A stretch of 64,000 nt of DNA from Belnapia moabensis DSM 16746 (GTDB lineage: Bacteria; Pseudomonadota; Alphaproteobacteria; Acetobacterales; Acetobacteraceae): the NCBI RefSeq assembly GCF_000745835.1, contig NZ_JQKB01000011.1:1-64000 (forward strand), given 5' to 3'. The notes under the pieces are model-generated. The model made no database searches and was not told the origin of the DNA. It was given only the letters and a program-made list of their open reading frames with translations. Below are positions 25,105 to 34,833 of this stretch, one piece after another; within the stretch, counting starts at the first letter, position 1; the number at the start of each line of letters is the position of its first letter. The position numbers and the translations under genes were made by a program.

Positions 25105-26117
25105 TCGAGGTCCGGGGGCTTCGGCTGCGATATGGCGGGGTGGCGGCGCTGGACGGGGTGGATCTCGCCCTGCGCGCGGGGGAATTCGTCGCGCTGCTGG
25201 GGGCGTCGGGGAGCGGGAAGACGACGCTGCTGCGGAGCCTTGCGGGGCTGGAATTCCCGGAGGCGGGGCAGGTGCTGGTCGAGGGGCGGGACATGGCCGC
25301 CGTGCCGGCGCGGGAGCGGCGGGTCGGGTTCGTCTTCCAGAATTATGCGCTGTTCCGGCACATGACGGTGTTCGAGAACATCGCCTTCGGGCTCAGGATC
25401 AAGCCGCGAAGGGTACGGCCGGGGCGCGCCGAGATCGCTCGGCGGGTGGAGGAGTTGCTGGCGCTGGTGCGGCTGTCGGGGATGGGAGGGCGGTACCCCG
25501 ACCAGCTCTCGGGCGGGCAGCGGCAGAGGGTGGCCCTCGCCCGGGCGCTGGCCATCGAGCCGCGGGTGCTGCTGCTGGACGAGCCCTTCGGGGCGCTGGA
25601 TGCCAAGGTGCGGAAGGAGCTTCGGCACTGGCTGCGCGGGCTGCATGACCGGCTGGGGCTGACGAGCCTCTTCGTCACCCATGACCAGGACGAGGCGCTG
25701 GAGCTGGCCGACCGGGTGGCGGTGATGCGCGACGGGCGCGTCGTTCAATTCGACACGCCGGAGGCGCTGCTGGCGGCGCCGGCGGATGCGGGGGTGGCGG
25801 GGTTCCTCGGCGATGCGGTGCCGGTCGATTGCGTGGTGCGAGAGGGGCGGGCCTGGTTCGAGGGGTTGCCGCCCGTCGCCGTCGAGGGCGTCGCGGAGGG
25901 GAAGGCGGTCGCCTTCCTCCGGCCGGCCGACCTGCTGGCGGAGTCGGGCGATGGCGGGGCGCGCGTCGTGGCGGCGCGGCAGGATGGGCGGGGCGTGCGG
26001 CTGACGGTGGAGGTGGGGGCGATGCTGCTCGAGGCGACGCCCGCGCCGGGCTGGGTGCCGCGGCGGGGCGAGGCCTGTCGCATCACGGTGCTTGCGGCGC
26101 GGGTGTTTCCCGCCTGA
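25101..26117 (+). CDS. cysA: Sulfate ABC transporter ATP-binding protein CysA
   Basis: A 338-residue ATPase with GTG start overlapping the cysW stop (GTGA). Walker [10 protein letters not shown], signature [15 protein letters not shown] and Walker [16 protein letters not shown] are complete. The C-terminal region (about 240-338) is the TOBE-type regulatory domain of the CysA group. Its last 35 bases overlap the convergent MFS gene. Confidence 0.95.
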   Translation: MIEVRGLRLRYGGVAALDGVDLALRAGEFVALLGASGSGKTTLLRSLAGLEFPEAGQVLVEGRDMAAVPARERRVGFVFQNYALFRHMTVFENIAFGLRIKPRRVRPGRAEIARRVEELLALVRLSGMGGRYPDQLSGGQRQRVALARALAIEPRVLLLDEPFGALDAKVRKELRHWLRGLHDRLGLTSLFVTHDQDEALELADRVAVMRDGRVVQFDTPEALLAAPADAGVAGFLGDAVPVDCVVREGRAWFEGLPPVAVEGVAEGKAVAFLRPADLLAESGDGGARVVAARQDGRGVRLTVEVGAMLLEATPAPGWVPRRGEACRITVLAARVFPA

Positions 26118-27234
26118 GGCCGGGCAGGGCCACGGCGGCAAGCAACAGGGCGAGGCCGGTCAGGCCGTAGACCAGGGCGGGCGGCAGGATCGGCAGCAGC
26201 AGGCCGGCCGCCAAGGGCCCGGCACCGGCGCCGAGGTCGCGCCAAGTGGCGAGGCGGGCCAGCGCCGGGACGCGCTCGGCGCCCGGGTTCCGGGCGGCGA
26301 CGACGGGGGCCGGGAGGGGCTGGAGCAGGCCGCGCAGCAGGACGACGAGCAAGGCGCCGATCCAGAGGCCGGGGCCGCCGATGCCGATGGCGGCGAGCGC
26401 CAGGGCGGAGGCGGCGGAGAGCAGGATCAGCATCCGCGCGGCGCCGAAGCGGTCGGCCAGCGCGCCGCCGGCGGGGCCGAGAGCGATCTCGGAGGCGTAG
26501 CGGAGGGCGAGCGCCAGGCCGGCGGCCAGCGCCGCCCCCTGCCCTGCCCCGCCGAGCGCGAGTGCGGCGAGGACCGAGAGGCCGAGGACGAAGACGCCGT
26601 CGAGCGCCATGCCCTGCACGAAGGACCAGACATCGATCCGCGCCGGCAGGCCGAAGCGCGGGGCGCCGCGCACCGGCTCGCCATGGCCGCCGGGGAGGCG
26701 GAGGGCGAAGGGCAAGGCGCCGAGGGCGATGGCGGCGAGCAGGAGGAAGACGAGGTGGGGGCCGTAGGCCTCGGCGATGAGGGCGCCGGCGACGAGGCCG
26801 ATCATCGGGCCGGTGGCGATGATGGCGCGGGAGCGGCCGCTGCGGCGGGCGGCGCCGCGCGGCTCGGCGGTGGCGAGGGCCTGGGTCGCGATGTTCAGCG
26901 CGGCGAAGGAGAGGCCCCAGAGCAGCCGGGCCGCCAGCAGCCACCAGAGGCCGGGCAGCAGGGCGTAGCCGAGCGAGGAGAGTGCCGCGCCGAGCACGGC
27001 GAGGGTGCAGGCGATGCGCGGGCCGCGCTGCTCGTAGAGCCGGGCGATCCAGCCATAGCCGGCGATGCGGACCAGGCGGTTGGCGGCGAGCAGCAGGCCG
27101 GCCTCGGCGAAGGTGACGCCGAAGGTGGCGGCGTGGAGCGGCAGCAGCAGATAGAGGACGGTGTCGGTCGGCAGGGTCAGGCCGAGGGCGATGGAGGCGT
27201 CGCGGGAGGCGCGGTCGGCGGCAGGGGAGTCCAT
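26083..27234 (-). CDS. Major facilitator superfamily transporter
   Basis: A 383-residue membrane protein with about 12 predicted helices and the MFS loop 2-3 motif in [15 protein letters not shown] (G-x-x-x-D/E-R-x-G-x-R-like). Very rich in Ala, Leu and Gly. Substrate unknown; most such proteins of this size are drug or metabolite exporters. It converges on cysA and is divergent from the Crp/Fnr gene at 27401, which could control it. Confidence 0.85.
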   Translation of the reverse strand: MDSPAADRASRDASIALGLTLPTDTVLYLLLPLHAATFGVTFAEAGLLLAANRLVRIAGYGWIARLYEQRGPRIACTLAVLGAALSSLGYALLPGLWWLLAARLLWGLSFAALNIATQALATAEPRGAARRSGRSRAIIATGPMIGLVAGALIAEAYGPHLVFLLLAAIALGALPFALRLPGGHGEPVRGAPRFGLPARIDVWSFVQGMALDGVFVLGLSVLAALALGGAGQGAALAAGLALALRYASEIALGPAGGALADRFGAARMLILLSAASALALAAIGIGGPGLWIGALLVVLLRGLLQPLPAPVVAARNPGAERVPALARLATWRDLGAGAGPLAAGLLLPILPPALVYGLTGLALLLAAVALPGLRRETPAPQAP

Positions 27235-27400
27235 GCGGCGAGGCTGCGTCCGGCCGGATGATTAGACAATAGGATGACTGTTGTTCTTGTTGGTGTCTCG
27301 CGTTGAGGTCCGGGGAAGTTCCGTGCGTGGGCGCAAACATGCGGCGCTCGCCGCGTTGTCATCGGCTGCCGCGAGGTGGCGACCGGTAGGGAGGCGGCGC

Positions 27401-28165
27401 ATGGACAACCCACTCGTCATGAAGCTGGAGCAGTTCAGGCGCCTCCCCGACGAGGACCGGCGGCTGCTCGAGGACCTCACCAGCGGCCGGCAGCAGCGGC
27501 TCGGGGCGCGGGAGGATGTCATCCGCGAGGGCGAGCATTCGCCCGACATCCATATCGTCATGAGCGGCCTCGCCTGCCGCTACAAGATCCTGGCGAATGG
27601 CGGCCGGCAGATCATGGCTTTCCTCGTGCCGGGCGATCCCTGCGATGCGGAGATCTTCATCCTCAAGGCGATGGACCACAGCATCGGCACGCTGGCGCCG
27701 AGCGTGATCGCCGCCATCCCCGGCGAGACCATGCAGGAGCTGCTGCTCAGCCGGCCCGGGATCGCGCTGGCCTTCTGGTGGAACACGCTGCAGGACGAAG
27801 GGGTGCTGCGCGAGCGCATCATCGATGTGGGGCGGCGCGACGCCTATTCGCGCATCGCCTTCCTCATCTACGAAATCCTGCTGCGGCTGCGGGCGGTGGG
27901 CGTCGTCGGCGATACGGGCTTCGACTTCCCGGTGACGCAGACGGACCTCGCCGATGCGACGGGCCTCACGCCCGTCCATGTCAACCGCATGCTGCAACGG
28001 CTGCGGGAGGAGGGGCTGATCGTCGCCGAGGGGCGGCGCTGGACGGTGACGGACCCGGCGGGGCTGCGGCGGGCGGCGGAGTACGAGGCCAGCTACCTGC
28101 ATCTCGACCGGGCCAAGGACGAGCCGGAGAGCGAGGTCGGCCGGCGGCTCAAGGGCCTGATCTGA
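27401..28165 (+). CDS. Crp/Fnr-family transcription regulator
   Basis: A 254-residue regulator. The cyclic-nucleotide-like sensor domain (about 20-130) is followed by a dimer helix and a winged helix-turn-helix, with [29 protein letters not shown] as the DNA-recognition region from about 190. The ATG at 27401 has GGGAGG 7 bases upstream; earlier in-frame starts are in non-coding sequence. The FNR iron-sulfur cysteines are absent. It is divergent from the MFS gene and followed after 25 bases by a small cupin gene that could be its target. Confidence 0.92.
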   Translation: MDNPLVMKLEQFRRLPDEDRRLLEDLTSGRQQRLGAREDVIREGEHSPDIHIVMSGLACRYKILANGGRQIMAFLVPGDPCDAEIFILKAMDHSIGTLAPSVIAAIPGETMQELLLSRPGIALAFWWNTLQDEGVLRERIIDVGRRDAYSRIAFLIYEILLRLRAVGVVGDTGFDFPVTQTDLADATGLTPVHVNRMLQRLREEGLIVAEGRRWTVTDPAGLRRAAEYEASYLHLDRAKDEPESEVGRRLKGLI

Positions 28166-28190
28166 CAGGACGGAAAGGACATGCACGCCC

Positions 28191-28532
28191 ATGGCCATCC
28201 CCGGACGGCGGAAGCCGCTCAACCTGACCGCCCTCGCCGAGATGAGGAACCTGCGGGAGCTGTGCACCGCCGGCGAGGCGGGCTGCACCCTCGAGGTCTG
28301 CGGGCTGGAGGAGGCGGGCACGGTGCAGGCGGACGGCCTGCCCGGCGACACCGTCTATGTCGTCGCCTCGGGCTATGGCGTGCTGCACCATGACGGGGAG
28401 GCGCTGGAATGCACCGCCGGCGACGTGATCTTCGTGCCAGGTGGCCAGCCGCACCGGTTCGAGCGGCTGGAGGCCGGGATCAGGGTCTGGCGGATCTCGG
28501 CGATGCGGCGCGAGGCCGGCTTGGCAGGCTGA
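28191..28532 (+). CDS. Small cupin-domain protein
   Basis: A 113-residue single cupin barrel. The motif G(X)5H(X)nE is partly visible as GYGVLHHDGEALE, and the second motif as PGGQPHRFERL with the metal histidine. It follows the Crp/Fnr regulator by 25 bases. An out-of-frame ATG at 28181 sits nearer the AAAGGA site but only opens a 70-residue spurious frame. It may be a small ligand-binding protein or metal-dependent enzyme; substrate unknown. Confidence 0.8.
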   Translation: MAIPGRRKPLNLTALAEMRNLRELCTAGEAGCTLEVCGLEEAGTVQADGLPGDTVYVVASGYGVLHHDGEALECTAGDVIFVPGGQPHRFERLEAGIRVWRISAMRREAGLAG

Positions 28533-28547
28533 GCGCCGCCGCCGGCG

Positions 28548-29306
28548 TCAGTTGCAGCGGAACAGCGCGTCGCAGCGGTCGCGCACCAGCCGGTAGCAGC
28601 CGCAGGCGGCGTCCTCGAGGCCGGCCTGGTCGAGCACCGTGGTGTGGCCCTTGCCGCTGCGGACGAGGCCGGCATCCTGCAGCTCGCCCATGGCGACGGT
28701 GACGCCGGCCCGGCGGACGCCGAGCGCCGCCGCGATGGCCTCGTGCGTGAGCGGGAGGTCCGGCCCATCGGTCCGGTCGTGCATCCTGAGAAGCCAGGCG
28801 GCGCAGCGCTCGGCCACCCGATGCCGGCCGCCGCAGGCGCCGGTCTGCGAGGCCTGGGCGAAGAAGGCCTCGGCATAGGTCAGGCATTGCCCGCGGAAGG
28901 CCGGCACCGTCTCCAGGTGGCGGCGGAAGGCCTCGGCCGGCATGCGGAGCGCCGTGCCGGGCACCTGCACCCGGATCTGGTGGAAGGCGGTGACGTGCGG
29001 GCCGAGCAGGCTGGCGGTGCCGGCCATGCCGTCCGGGCCGATCATGGCGACCTCGATGCCCGCATCGTCGGCGCCGGTATCGGCCGTGACCGTGAGCACG
29101 CCGCGTTCGGGGAAGACCACATGCTCGATCGCCTCGCCGGGCGAGAGCAGGAGCTGGCCGGCGGCCAGCGGGACCGGGGTGAGAAGCGGCCGCAGCGCGG
29201 CGAATTCATGCCGCGCCAGCGTGGCGAGCAGCCGGTTCAGCGGCGGCGGGATGCCAAACGGAATCGACGTGTTCGAAAGGAAAGACCATCCAGCGGCATT
29301 CGGCAT
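28548..29306 (-). CDS. Crp/Fnr-family transcription regulator
   Basis: A 252-residue regulator with a sensor domain and C-terminal helix-turn-helix (LPLTHEAIAAALGVRRAGVTVAMGELQDAGL). I start at ATG 29306 because AAAGGAG precedes it by 6 bases; an upstream in-frame start at 29384 is unlikely. The C-terminus has several cysteines (CGCYRLVRDRCDALFRC), unusual for the family and perhaps redox or metal sensing. It converges on the cupin gene. Target unknown. Confidence 0.9.
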   Translation of the reverse strand: MPNAAGWSFLSNTSIPFGIPPPLNRLLATLARHEFAALRPLLTPVPLAAGQLLLSPGEAIEHVVFPERGVLTVTADTGADDAGIEVAMIGPDGMAGTASLLGPHVTAFHQIRVQVPGTALRMPAEAFRRHLETVPAFRGQCLTYAEAFFAQASQTGACGGRHRVAERCAAWLLRMHDRTDGPDLPLTHEAIAAALGVRRAGVTVAMGELQDAGLVRSGKGHTTVLDQAGLEDAACGCYRLVRDRCDALFRCN

Positions 29307-29479
29307 GGCGCGCTCCTTTGGAGGATGGCGCCATGGAGGGCGGCATCCGGCCGCCACCCATCCCTTCTCCGAGGGCGCCGACATGTCCGCTTCTAGGCGG
29401 GCATGTCCGGAACCGCATTATAGCAGGTTAGGGCGGGCCCCGGTCGGGTTAATCGATCCGCCCGAGGCTTGTTCCGTCC

Positions 29480-30391
29480 TTACCCCTTCACGTCCATCGC
29501 CTGGCGCAGCCCGTCGCTGAGCAGGTTGAAGCAGATGGAGGTGACGAAGATGCAGGCGCCAGGGAGGACCGCGACCCAGGGCTGGACGTAGATGGCGGTG
29601 CGCAGCGTGTTCAGCATCAGCCCCCATTCCGGCTCGGGCGGCTTGGTGCCGAGGCCGAGGAAGCTGAGGCCGGAGGAGAGGATCATGCAGACGCTGATGA
29701 GGCCCGTGGCATAGACGAAGATCGGGCCGAGCACATTGCCGAGGACGTGGACGCGGACGATGGTGAAGCCCGAGGCGCCGGAGGCGCGCGCCGCGTCGAC
29801 GAAGTCGAGGCTGCGGACGCCCTGCGTCACGCTCTCCGCCACGCGGATGATCTGGGGCACGAAGACCAGCGTCAGCGAGATGATGGCGTTGAAGATGCCC
29901 GCCCCCAGCGCGCCGGAGATGGCCACCGCCAGCAGCACCGAGGGGAAGGCGTAGAAGACGTCGGTGACGCGCATGATCGCCATGTTCACGCGGCCGCCCA
30001 TGAAGCCGGCCGTCACGCCGAGGGTGGTGCCGATGACGAAGGCGAAGGCGACGGGCACGATGCCCATGAACCAGGAAAGGCGGCCGCCATAGAGCAGGCG
30101 GGTGACGATGTCGCGGCCGAGCTCGTCGGTGCCGAGCGGGTAGTTTGGCGTGCCGATGCCGCGCAGGCGGCGGATCATGCTGCCCTGGTAGGGGTCGTGC
30201 GGCGCCAGCAGCGGGGCGAAGACGATGGCCAGCAGCATCAGCAGCAGGATGGCGGCGCAGGCGATCGTCACCGGGTCGCGGCGGACGCGCTTGAAGACGC
30301 CGGCCCAGTAGCCTTGCGAGCGGACGGGGGCCTGGCGGGCCTGGACGGCGAGTTCCGCCTCGGCGGCGGTGGGCGTCGTGGCGGTGCTCAT
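29480..30391 (-). CDS. Dipeptide/oligopeptide-type ABC permease, DppC type
   Basis: A 303-residue permease with an N-terminal cytoplasmic extension, the OppC motif NYPLGTDELGRDIVTRLLYGGRLS (periplasmic, residues about 80-105) and the EAA-like loop DAARASGASGFTIVRVHVL. Six helices predicted. It follows the DppB-type gene by 13 bases. No binding protein or ATPase gene is adjacent, so those parts must be encoded elsewhere. Confidence 0.92.
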   Translation of the reverse strand: MSTATTPTAAEAELAVQARQAPVRSQGYWAGVFKRVRRDPVTIACAAILLLMLLAIVFAPLLAPHDPYQGSMIRRLRGIGTPNYPLGTDELGRDIVTRLLYGGRLSWFMGIVPVAFAFVIGTTLGVTAGFMGGRVNMAIMRVTDVFYAFPSVLLAVAISGALGAGIFNAIISLTLVFVPQIIRVAESVTQGVRSLDFVDAARASGASGFTIVRVHVLGNVLGPIFVYATGLISVCMILSSGLSFLGLGTKPPEPEWGLMLNTLRTAIYVQPWVAVLPGACIFVTSICFNLLSDGLRQAMDVKG

Positions 30392-30404
30392 CGCGTGGCC
30401 CTCC

Positions 30405-31358
30405 TCAGGCGCGCTTGATGCGGGGGTCGAGGGCGGTCTGGACGAGGTCGACCAGCAGGTTCAGGGCGACGAAGAACATCGCCAGGACCAGGATCGTCCC
30501 CTGGAGGACGGGCAGGTCGCGCTGGAAGATGGCGCTGTTCAGCAGCAGGCCCGTGCCCGGCCAGGAGAAGACGGTCTCGACCAGGATGGAGCCGCCCATC
30601 AGGTAGCCGAGCTGGAGGCCCATCACCGCCAGCGCGTTGGGCGCGGCGTTCTTGATGACGTGCAGGAAGATGCCGCCGCGCGTCATCCCCTTGCCGCGCA
30701 GCGCGGTGATGAATTCCTGGTTCATGATCTCGGCGACGATGCCGCGCACTGTGCGCGTGACGATGCCCATCGGGATGACCGAGAGGGTGATGGTCGGCAG
30801 GACGAGGTGCTTGATGTGCTCCCAGTCCCAGCCCCAGTCGGAGGAGCCGCCGGGGCCGGCGCCCATCGCCGGCAGCCAGTTGAGCTGGACGGAGAAGATC
30901 ACGACCATCACCATCCCGAGCCAGTAATGCGGGACGGAGACGCCGGCGACGGCGATGCCCGTCGCGCCGCGGTCGATGGCGGAGCCGCGGAAGGTGCCGG
31001 CGAGCCCCCCCAGGATGCAGCCGAGGATGAAACCGAGGCCGGAGGCGCAGAAGGCGAGCATCAGCGTGTTGCCGATGGCGGTGCGGAGATCGGCCCAGAC
31101 GGGGCGGCCGGTGGCGAGCGAGCGGCCGAGGTCGCCGACCACGACCTTCGAGAGCCAGAGGCCGAATTGCACGGGCAGCGGCTTGTCGAGGCCGTAATCC
31201 TTGCGGACCTGCTCGACCACGTCGGCCGGGGCGTCGGGCGGGACGATGGCGTTGATCGGGTCGCCGGGCGCGATCTGCACGAGCATGAAGCAGACGAAGC
31301 CGACGGCGAGCGCGATCGGGATCGCGTAGACGATGCGTCGCGCCAGGTAGAGGATCAT
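30405..31358 (-). CDS. Dipeptide/oligopeptide-type ABC permease, DppB type
   Basis: A 317-residue permease with the DppB start MILYLARRIVYAIP, the long periplasmic loop after helix 1 (DYGLDKPLPVQFGLWL) and the loop ITALRGKGMTRGGIFLHVIKNA. ETVFSWPGTGLLL is typical of the family. First gene of a two-gene unit with the DppC-type gene and divergent from motB. Confidence 0.93.
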   Translation of the reverse strand: MILYLARRIVYAIPIALAVGFVCFMLVQIAPGDPINAIVPPDAPADVVEQVRKDYGLDKPLPVQFGLWLSKVVVGDLGRSLATGRPVWADLRTAIGNTLMLAFCASGLGFILGCILGGLAGTFRGSAIDRGATGIAVAGVSVPHYWLGMVMVVIFSVQLNWLPAMGAGPGGSSDWGWDWEHIKHLVLPTITLSVIPMGIVTRTVRGIVAEIMNQEFITALRGKGMTRGGIFLHVIKNAAPNALAVMGLQLGYLMGGSILVETVFSWPGTGLLLNSAIFQRDLPVLQGTILVLAMFFVALNLLVDLVQTALDPRIKRA

Positions 31359-31537
31359 TCGGTGGTTCCCGGGTCTTCGGCCGGGATGCGAGGCAAGGCG
31401 CGTGCCAGGGCAAGGCGGGGCTCGGCGGGGCCGCTGCGGTCGGCGGCTGCCCAGGGAGGGTGCAGAATGCCCACGGGGCGGGCTTAGGCGGAAATTAAGG
31501 GGGATGGGCGAGAGTGCCGCGATCGGAGCGGCAGGGC

Positions 31538-32506
31538 ATGGCGGGCAAGGGCAACAAGGGCGGCGTCACCATCGTCATCCGCAAGGAGGAGAGCGGCGAG
31601 CACGGCCATCATGGCGGTGCCTGGAAGGTCGCCTATGCCGATTTCGTCACGGCGATGATGGCGTTCTTCCTGCTGATGTGGCTGATCAACGCGACCTCGG
31701 AGGAGCAGCGGCGCGGCCTCGCCGACTTCTTCTCGCCGAACAACGTGCTGGCGCGGGCCAATTCGGGCAGCGGCCAGCCCTTCGGCGGCAGGACGCCGCA
31801 TGCCGAGGGGGCCTCGGTCTCCAACAACGGCGCGATCAGGGTGGAGCGGGGGCAGGCGCCCGTCACCCTCGACATCGAGGATGATGGCGAGACGCCGGCG
31901 GCGCCGTCCTCGGTGCCCCTTCCCCAGCGGCCGGACCAGGAGGAGGTGCCGCATGCCGAGCGGCCCGACCCGGCCGCCATCCCCGACGCGGCGCTGCGCG
32001 AGGAGCTGGCGCGGCGGGAGCGGGTGGCGCTGGAGCGGGCGGCGGAGGATATCCGCGCCGCGGTGCGCGACGACCCGGCGCTGGCGGAGCTGGCGCGGCA
32101 GCTCGTGGTCGAGCAGGTGCCGGAGGGGTTGCGCATCCAGCTCCTCGATGCCGAGCGGAGGCCGATGTTCGCGACCGGCAGCGCGGCGCCGAACGAGCGG
32201 GCGCGGGCGCTGATGCAGGCGGTGGTGCGGGTGGCGGCACGGCTGCCGAACGGGCTCGCCATCGCCGGGCATACGGATGCGACGCCCTTCCGCGGCGGCG
32301 AGCGAAGCAACTGGGAGCTGTCGGCCGAGCGGGCGAATGCGGTGCGGCGGCTGATGGTGGAGGGCGGCATCGCCGAGGGCAGGCTGCAGAGCGTCGCGGG
32401 CCATGCGGAGCGCGAGCTGCTGCTTCCGGGCGAGCCGACCAATGCGGCGAACCGGCGCGTCGCCATCACCCTGCTGCGGCAGCTGCCGGAGAGCGCCGCG
32501 CGATGA
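31538..32506 (+). CDS. motB: Flagellar stator protein MotB
   Basis: A 322-residue protein. The N-terminus is basic and cytoplasmic, followed by one membrane helix starting at AYADFVTAMMAFFLLMWL with the proton-carrying D35. A proline-rich linker (about 100-150) leads to the OmpA-like peptidoglycan-binding domain (about 195-322) with GHTDATP and SAERANAVRRLM. I start at ATG 31538; an upstream GTG adds 8 residues. Its stop overlaps motA (ATGA). With MotA it forms the ion-driven stator. Confidence 0.95.
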   Translation: MAGKGNKGGVTIVIRKEESGEHGHHGGAWKVAYADFVTAMMAFFLLMWLINATSEEQRRGLADFFSPNNVLARANSGSGQPFGGRTPHAEGASVSNNGAIRVERGQAPVTLDIEDDGETPAAPSSVPLPQRPDQEEVPHAERPDPAAIPDAALREELARRERVALERAAEDIRAAVRDDPALAELARQLVVEQVPEGLRIQLLDAERRPMFATGSAAPNERARALMQAVVRVAARLPNGLAIAGHTDATPFRGGERSNWELSAERANAVRRLMVEGGIAEGRLQSVAGHAERELLLPGEPTNAANRRVAITLLRQLPESAAR

Positions 32507-33369
32507 CGACGATCGGCGGCTTCGTCTTCCTGCTGGGCATGGTGTTCGGCGGCTACATCATCGCGGGCGGCAAGTTCGGCATCATCCTGCACTCGCTGCC
32601 CTACGAGATGATGATGATCGGCGGCGCCGCCGTCGGCTCCTTCGTCATGTCGAACAGCATGCACGGCATCAAGCATGTGCTCGGCGGCTTCGGGAAGATC
32701 ATCAAGGGCGCGCGCTTCCACAAGCCCGAGTACTCCGACCTCCTCGCGCTGCTCTACTTCTTCGTCCGGCTCGCCCAGCAGAAGGGCGCCATGGCGCTGG
32801 AGCCGCATATCGAGAAGCCGGAGGAGAGCGCCGCCTTCCAGAAATTCCCCAAGATCGCGGCCGACAAGGTCGCCACCACCATGATCTGCGACTACCTGCG
32901 CATGGTCGGCATGAATGCCGACGACCCGCACCAGATCGAGGACATCATGGCGCGGGAGCTCAAGAAGGTGGCGAATGAGGAGCTGCACGCGGCACATGCC
33001 ATGCAGGCCATCGCCGATGCGCTGCCGGCGCTCGGCATCGTCGCCGCGGTGCTCGGCGTCATCAAGACCATGGCGAGCATCGACCAGCCGCCCGCGGTGC
33101 TGGGCGGGATGATCGGCGGCGCGCTGGTCGGCACCTTCCTTGGCATCCTGCTGGCCTATGGAATGATGGGGCCGATGGCGGCGCGGCTGAAGAGCGTGGT
33201 CGAGGAGGAGTGCAAATTCTACGAGGTGATCCGCGCCGTCATCGTGGCCCATCTGCATGGCAATGCGCCGCAGGTGGCGGTGGAAGCCGGGCGGAAGACG
33301 GCGCCGAGCCATTCCATGCCGAGCTTCCAGGAGCTGGAGGCCGCGCTGCAGGAGGTGCAGATCGCTTGA
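32503..33369 (+). CDS. motA: Flagellar stator protein MotA
   Basis: A 288-residue inner-membrane protein with four helices. The cytoplasmic loop RLAQQKGAMALEPHIEKPEES contains the conserved charged residues that contact the FliG ring, and PALGIVAAVLGVIKTM with GALVGTFLGILLAYG forms helices 3 and 4. Length matches the long alphaproteobacterial form. The order motB then motA reverses the common one. No other flagellar gene is nearby. Confidence 0.95.
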   Translation: MTTIGGFVFLLGMVFGGYIIAGGKFGIILHSLPYEMMMIGGAAVGSFVMSNSMHGIKHVLGGFGKIIKGARFHKPEYSDLLALLYFFVRLAQQKGAMALEPHIEKPEESAAFQKFPKIAADKVATTMICDYLRMVGMNADDPHQIEDIMARELKKVANEELHAAHAMQAIADALPALGIVAAVLGVIKTMASIDQPPAVLGGMIGGALVGTFLGILLAYGMMGPMAARLKSVVEEECKFYEVIRAVIVAHLHGNAPQVAVEAGRKTAPSHSMPSFQELEAALQEVQIA

Positions 33370-33401
33370 CCGGGATAGGCGGCGCGGGCATCCGTGCGGG
33401 C

Positions 33402-33824
33402 ATGGACACCACGCATTCGCCCTATCACCAGCATCTCGGCATCACGGTCGAGGAATGGCGGGAGGGCTATGCGCGGCTGGTCTGCGAGACGGCGCCCTTC
33501 CATGCCAACCGCTCGGGCATCGTGCATGGCGGGCTGCTGCTGTCGATGATCGACCAGGCGGCGGCTTTCGCCGGGCTCTACTGCGCCACACCCGGGCGGG
33601 TGCGGCGGGCGGTGACGCTCGACCTCGATTGCCGCTTCACCGGGCAGGCGGCGATCGGCGGCAGGCTGGTCGCCGAGGGGCGGGTGGTGACGGGCGGGCG
33701 CAATGTCTTCTTCGCCCGCACCGAGGTCTTCGATGCGGAGGGGCGGATGGTGGCCTTCGGCGCCTCCACCCATCGGTATCGCGCGGGGAGCGGGGACCCC
33801 GAAGGCGTGCCTATTCAACCCTGA
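33402..33824 (+). CDS. Hotdog-fold thioesterase, PaaI type
   Basis: A 140-residue thioesterase with NRSGIVHGGLLLSMIDQAAAFAG, the HGG helix with the catalytic aspartate of the PaaI group. The start ATG at 33402 lies 32 bases after motA. It ends in a 14-base overlap with the convergent mmcB gene. Substrate unknown; phenylacetyl-CoA-type or medium-chain acyl-CoA are usual for the group. Confidence 0.88.
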   Translation: MDTTHSPYHQHLGITVEEWREGYARLVCETAPFHANRSGIVHGGLLLSMIDQAAAFAGLYCATPGRVRRAVTLDLDCRFTGQAAIGGRLVAEGRVVTGGRNVFFARTEVFDAEGRMVAFGASTHRYRAGSGDPEGVPIQP

Positions 33825-34317
33825 GCGCGGCGCGGCGTTCGGCGCGGCCGGCGGGGTCGGTCAGGGCCGAGAGGCGTTCGGCGGCGAGCATGGCGAAGCG
33901 ATGCAGCAGGGCGCGGCGGCGGGCAGGCGCCAGCGGATGGGCCGGGGCGGGGCGAAGTTCGGCCATCTCCAGCCCGTCGGCCACGAGGAGGCCGGCATCC
34001 TCGGGCAGCAGGTCCTGGGGGAAGTCGAGATCGACTGCGAAGTAGAGCCGGTCGCTGTATTCCCGGTAGTCGGGCCATTTCTGGTCGGACAGGAAGTCGC
34101 GGGCGCAGGACTTCACCTCGACGATGGCGAAGCCGCCATCGGGCAGCAGGGCCAGCAGGTCGGCGCGGCGGCCATTCGGCAGGGGCATCTCAGCCAAGGT
34201 CGACCAGCCTCGCAGGGCGCAGAAGCGTTGGGCGGCGCGGCAGACCAGGCCGGTGCGTTCCGCAGGCGCCAAGGTGCATCCCGCGGCAAGTTCCGGCGTT
34301 GATGGGAGAATGGTCAC
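33811..34317 (-). CDS. mmcB: MmcB-family DNA repair protein
   Basis: A 168-residue protein with a restriction-endonuclease-like core: RADLLALLPDGGFAIVEVKS (D, then E-x-K metal site near 53-70) followed by DQKWPDYREYSDRLYFAVD. This matches the alphaproteobacterial MmcB family, known from Caulobacter as part of the SOS-linked response to DNA damage. No LexA box was found by eye in the 81 bases upstream shared with the divergent Rrf2 gene. Confidence 0.88.
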   Translation of the reverse strand: MTILPSTPELAAGCTLAPAERTGLVCRAAQRFCALRGWSTLAEMPLPNGRRADLLALLPDGGFAIVEVKSCARDFLSDQKWPDYREYSDRLYFAVDLDFPQDLLPEDAGLLVADGLEMAELRPAPAHPLAPARRRALLHRFAMLAAERLSALTDPAGRAERRAALRVE

Positions 34318-34398
34318 AAATTTACGGCTCCGGTGTCAGCGAAACGATGAAAAGGGCCCCGGCGACCCGGGCCGGCCTGCCCTACCCAATGATAAATC

Positions 34399-34833
34399 AT
34401 GATAGCGACTCGCTTCTCCGTCGGCCTCCATATCCTCATCATCGTCGCCAGCGATCCCCCGGGCGGAGCGACCAGCCTGCGTCTGGCGGCGAGCATCGGC
34501 ACCAACCCCGTCGTGGTCCGGCGCATCGCCGGGCAGCTGTCGCGGGCGGGGCTCATTACCGTGCAACGGGGGCCGGGCGGGGCGACGCTCACCCGGCCGG
34601 CGGAGGCGATCAGCCTCAAGGATGTCTGGCGGGCAATTCACCCGGCCTCGGAGGCGATGCTGCGCGTGCACCGGCGGAGTCCACAGGCCTGCCCGCTTGG
34701 CCAGCGCATCCCGCCGCTGCTGCGGCGGCGGTTCGACGAGGCGGAGGGAACGATGCTGGCCGATTTCGGCCAGACCTCGCTCGCCGACCTCGTTCGGGCG
34801 GCGCGGCAGGAGACGGCCGAGGCGGCCGATTAA
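34399..34833 (+). CDS. Rrf2-family transcription regulator
   Basis: A 144-residue winged-helix regulator: an N-terminal helix-turn-helix ([22 protein letters not shown]) followed by the wing [13 protein letters not shown]. Unlike IscR or NsrR it has only one cysteine (CPLG) in the region where the iron-sulfur cluster would bind, so it is probably cluster-free and sensitive to another signal. Divergent from mmcB; its 3' end overlaps the pterin dehydratase gene by four bases. Confidence 0.9.
   Translation: MIATRFSVGLHILIIVASDPPGGATSLRLAASIGTNPVVVRRIAGQLSRAGLITVQRGPGGATLTRPAEAISLKDVWRAIHPASEAMLRVHRRSPQACPLGQRIPPLLRRRFDEAEGTMLADFGQTSLADLVRAARQETAEAAD

Noticed and set aside
28181-28393. ATG at 28181 better spaced from the ribosome site than the cupin start
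   Set aside because: It opens only a 70-codon spurious frame; the cupin motifs lie in the frame from 28191.
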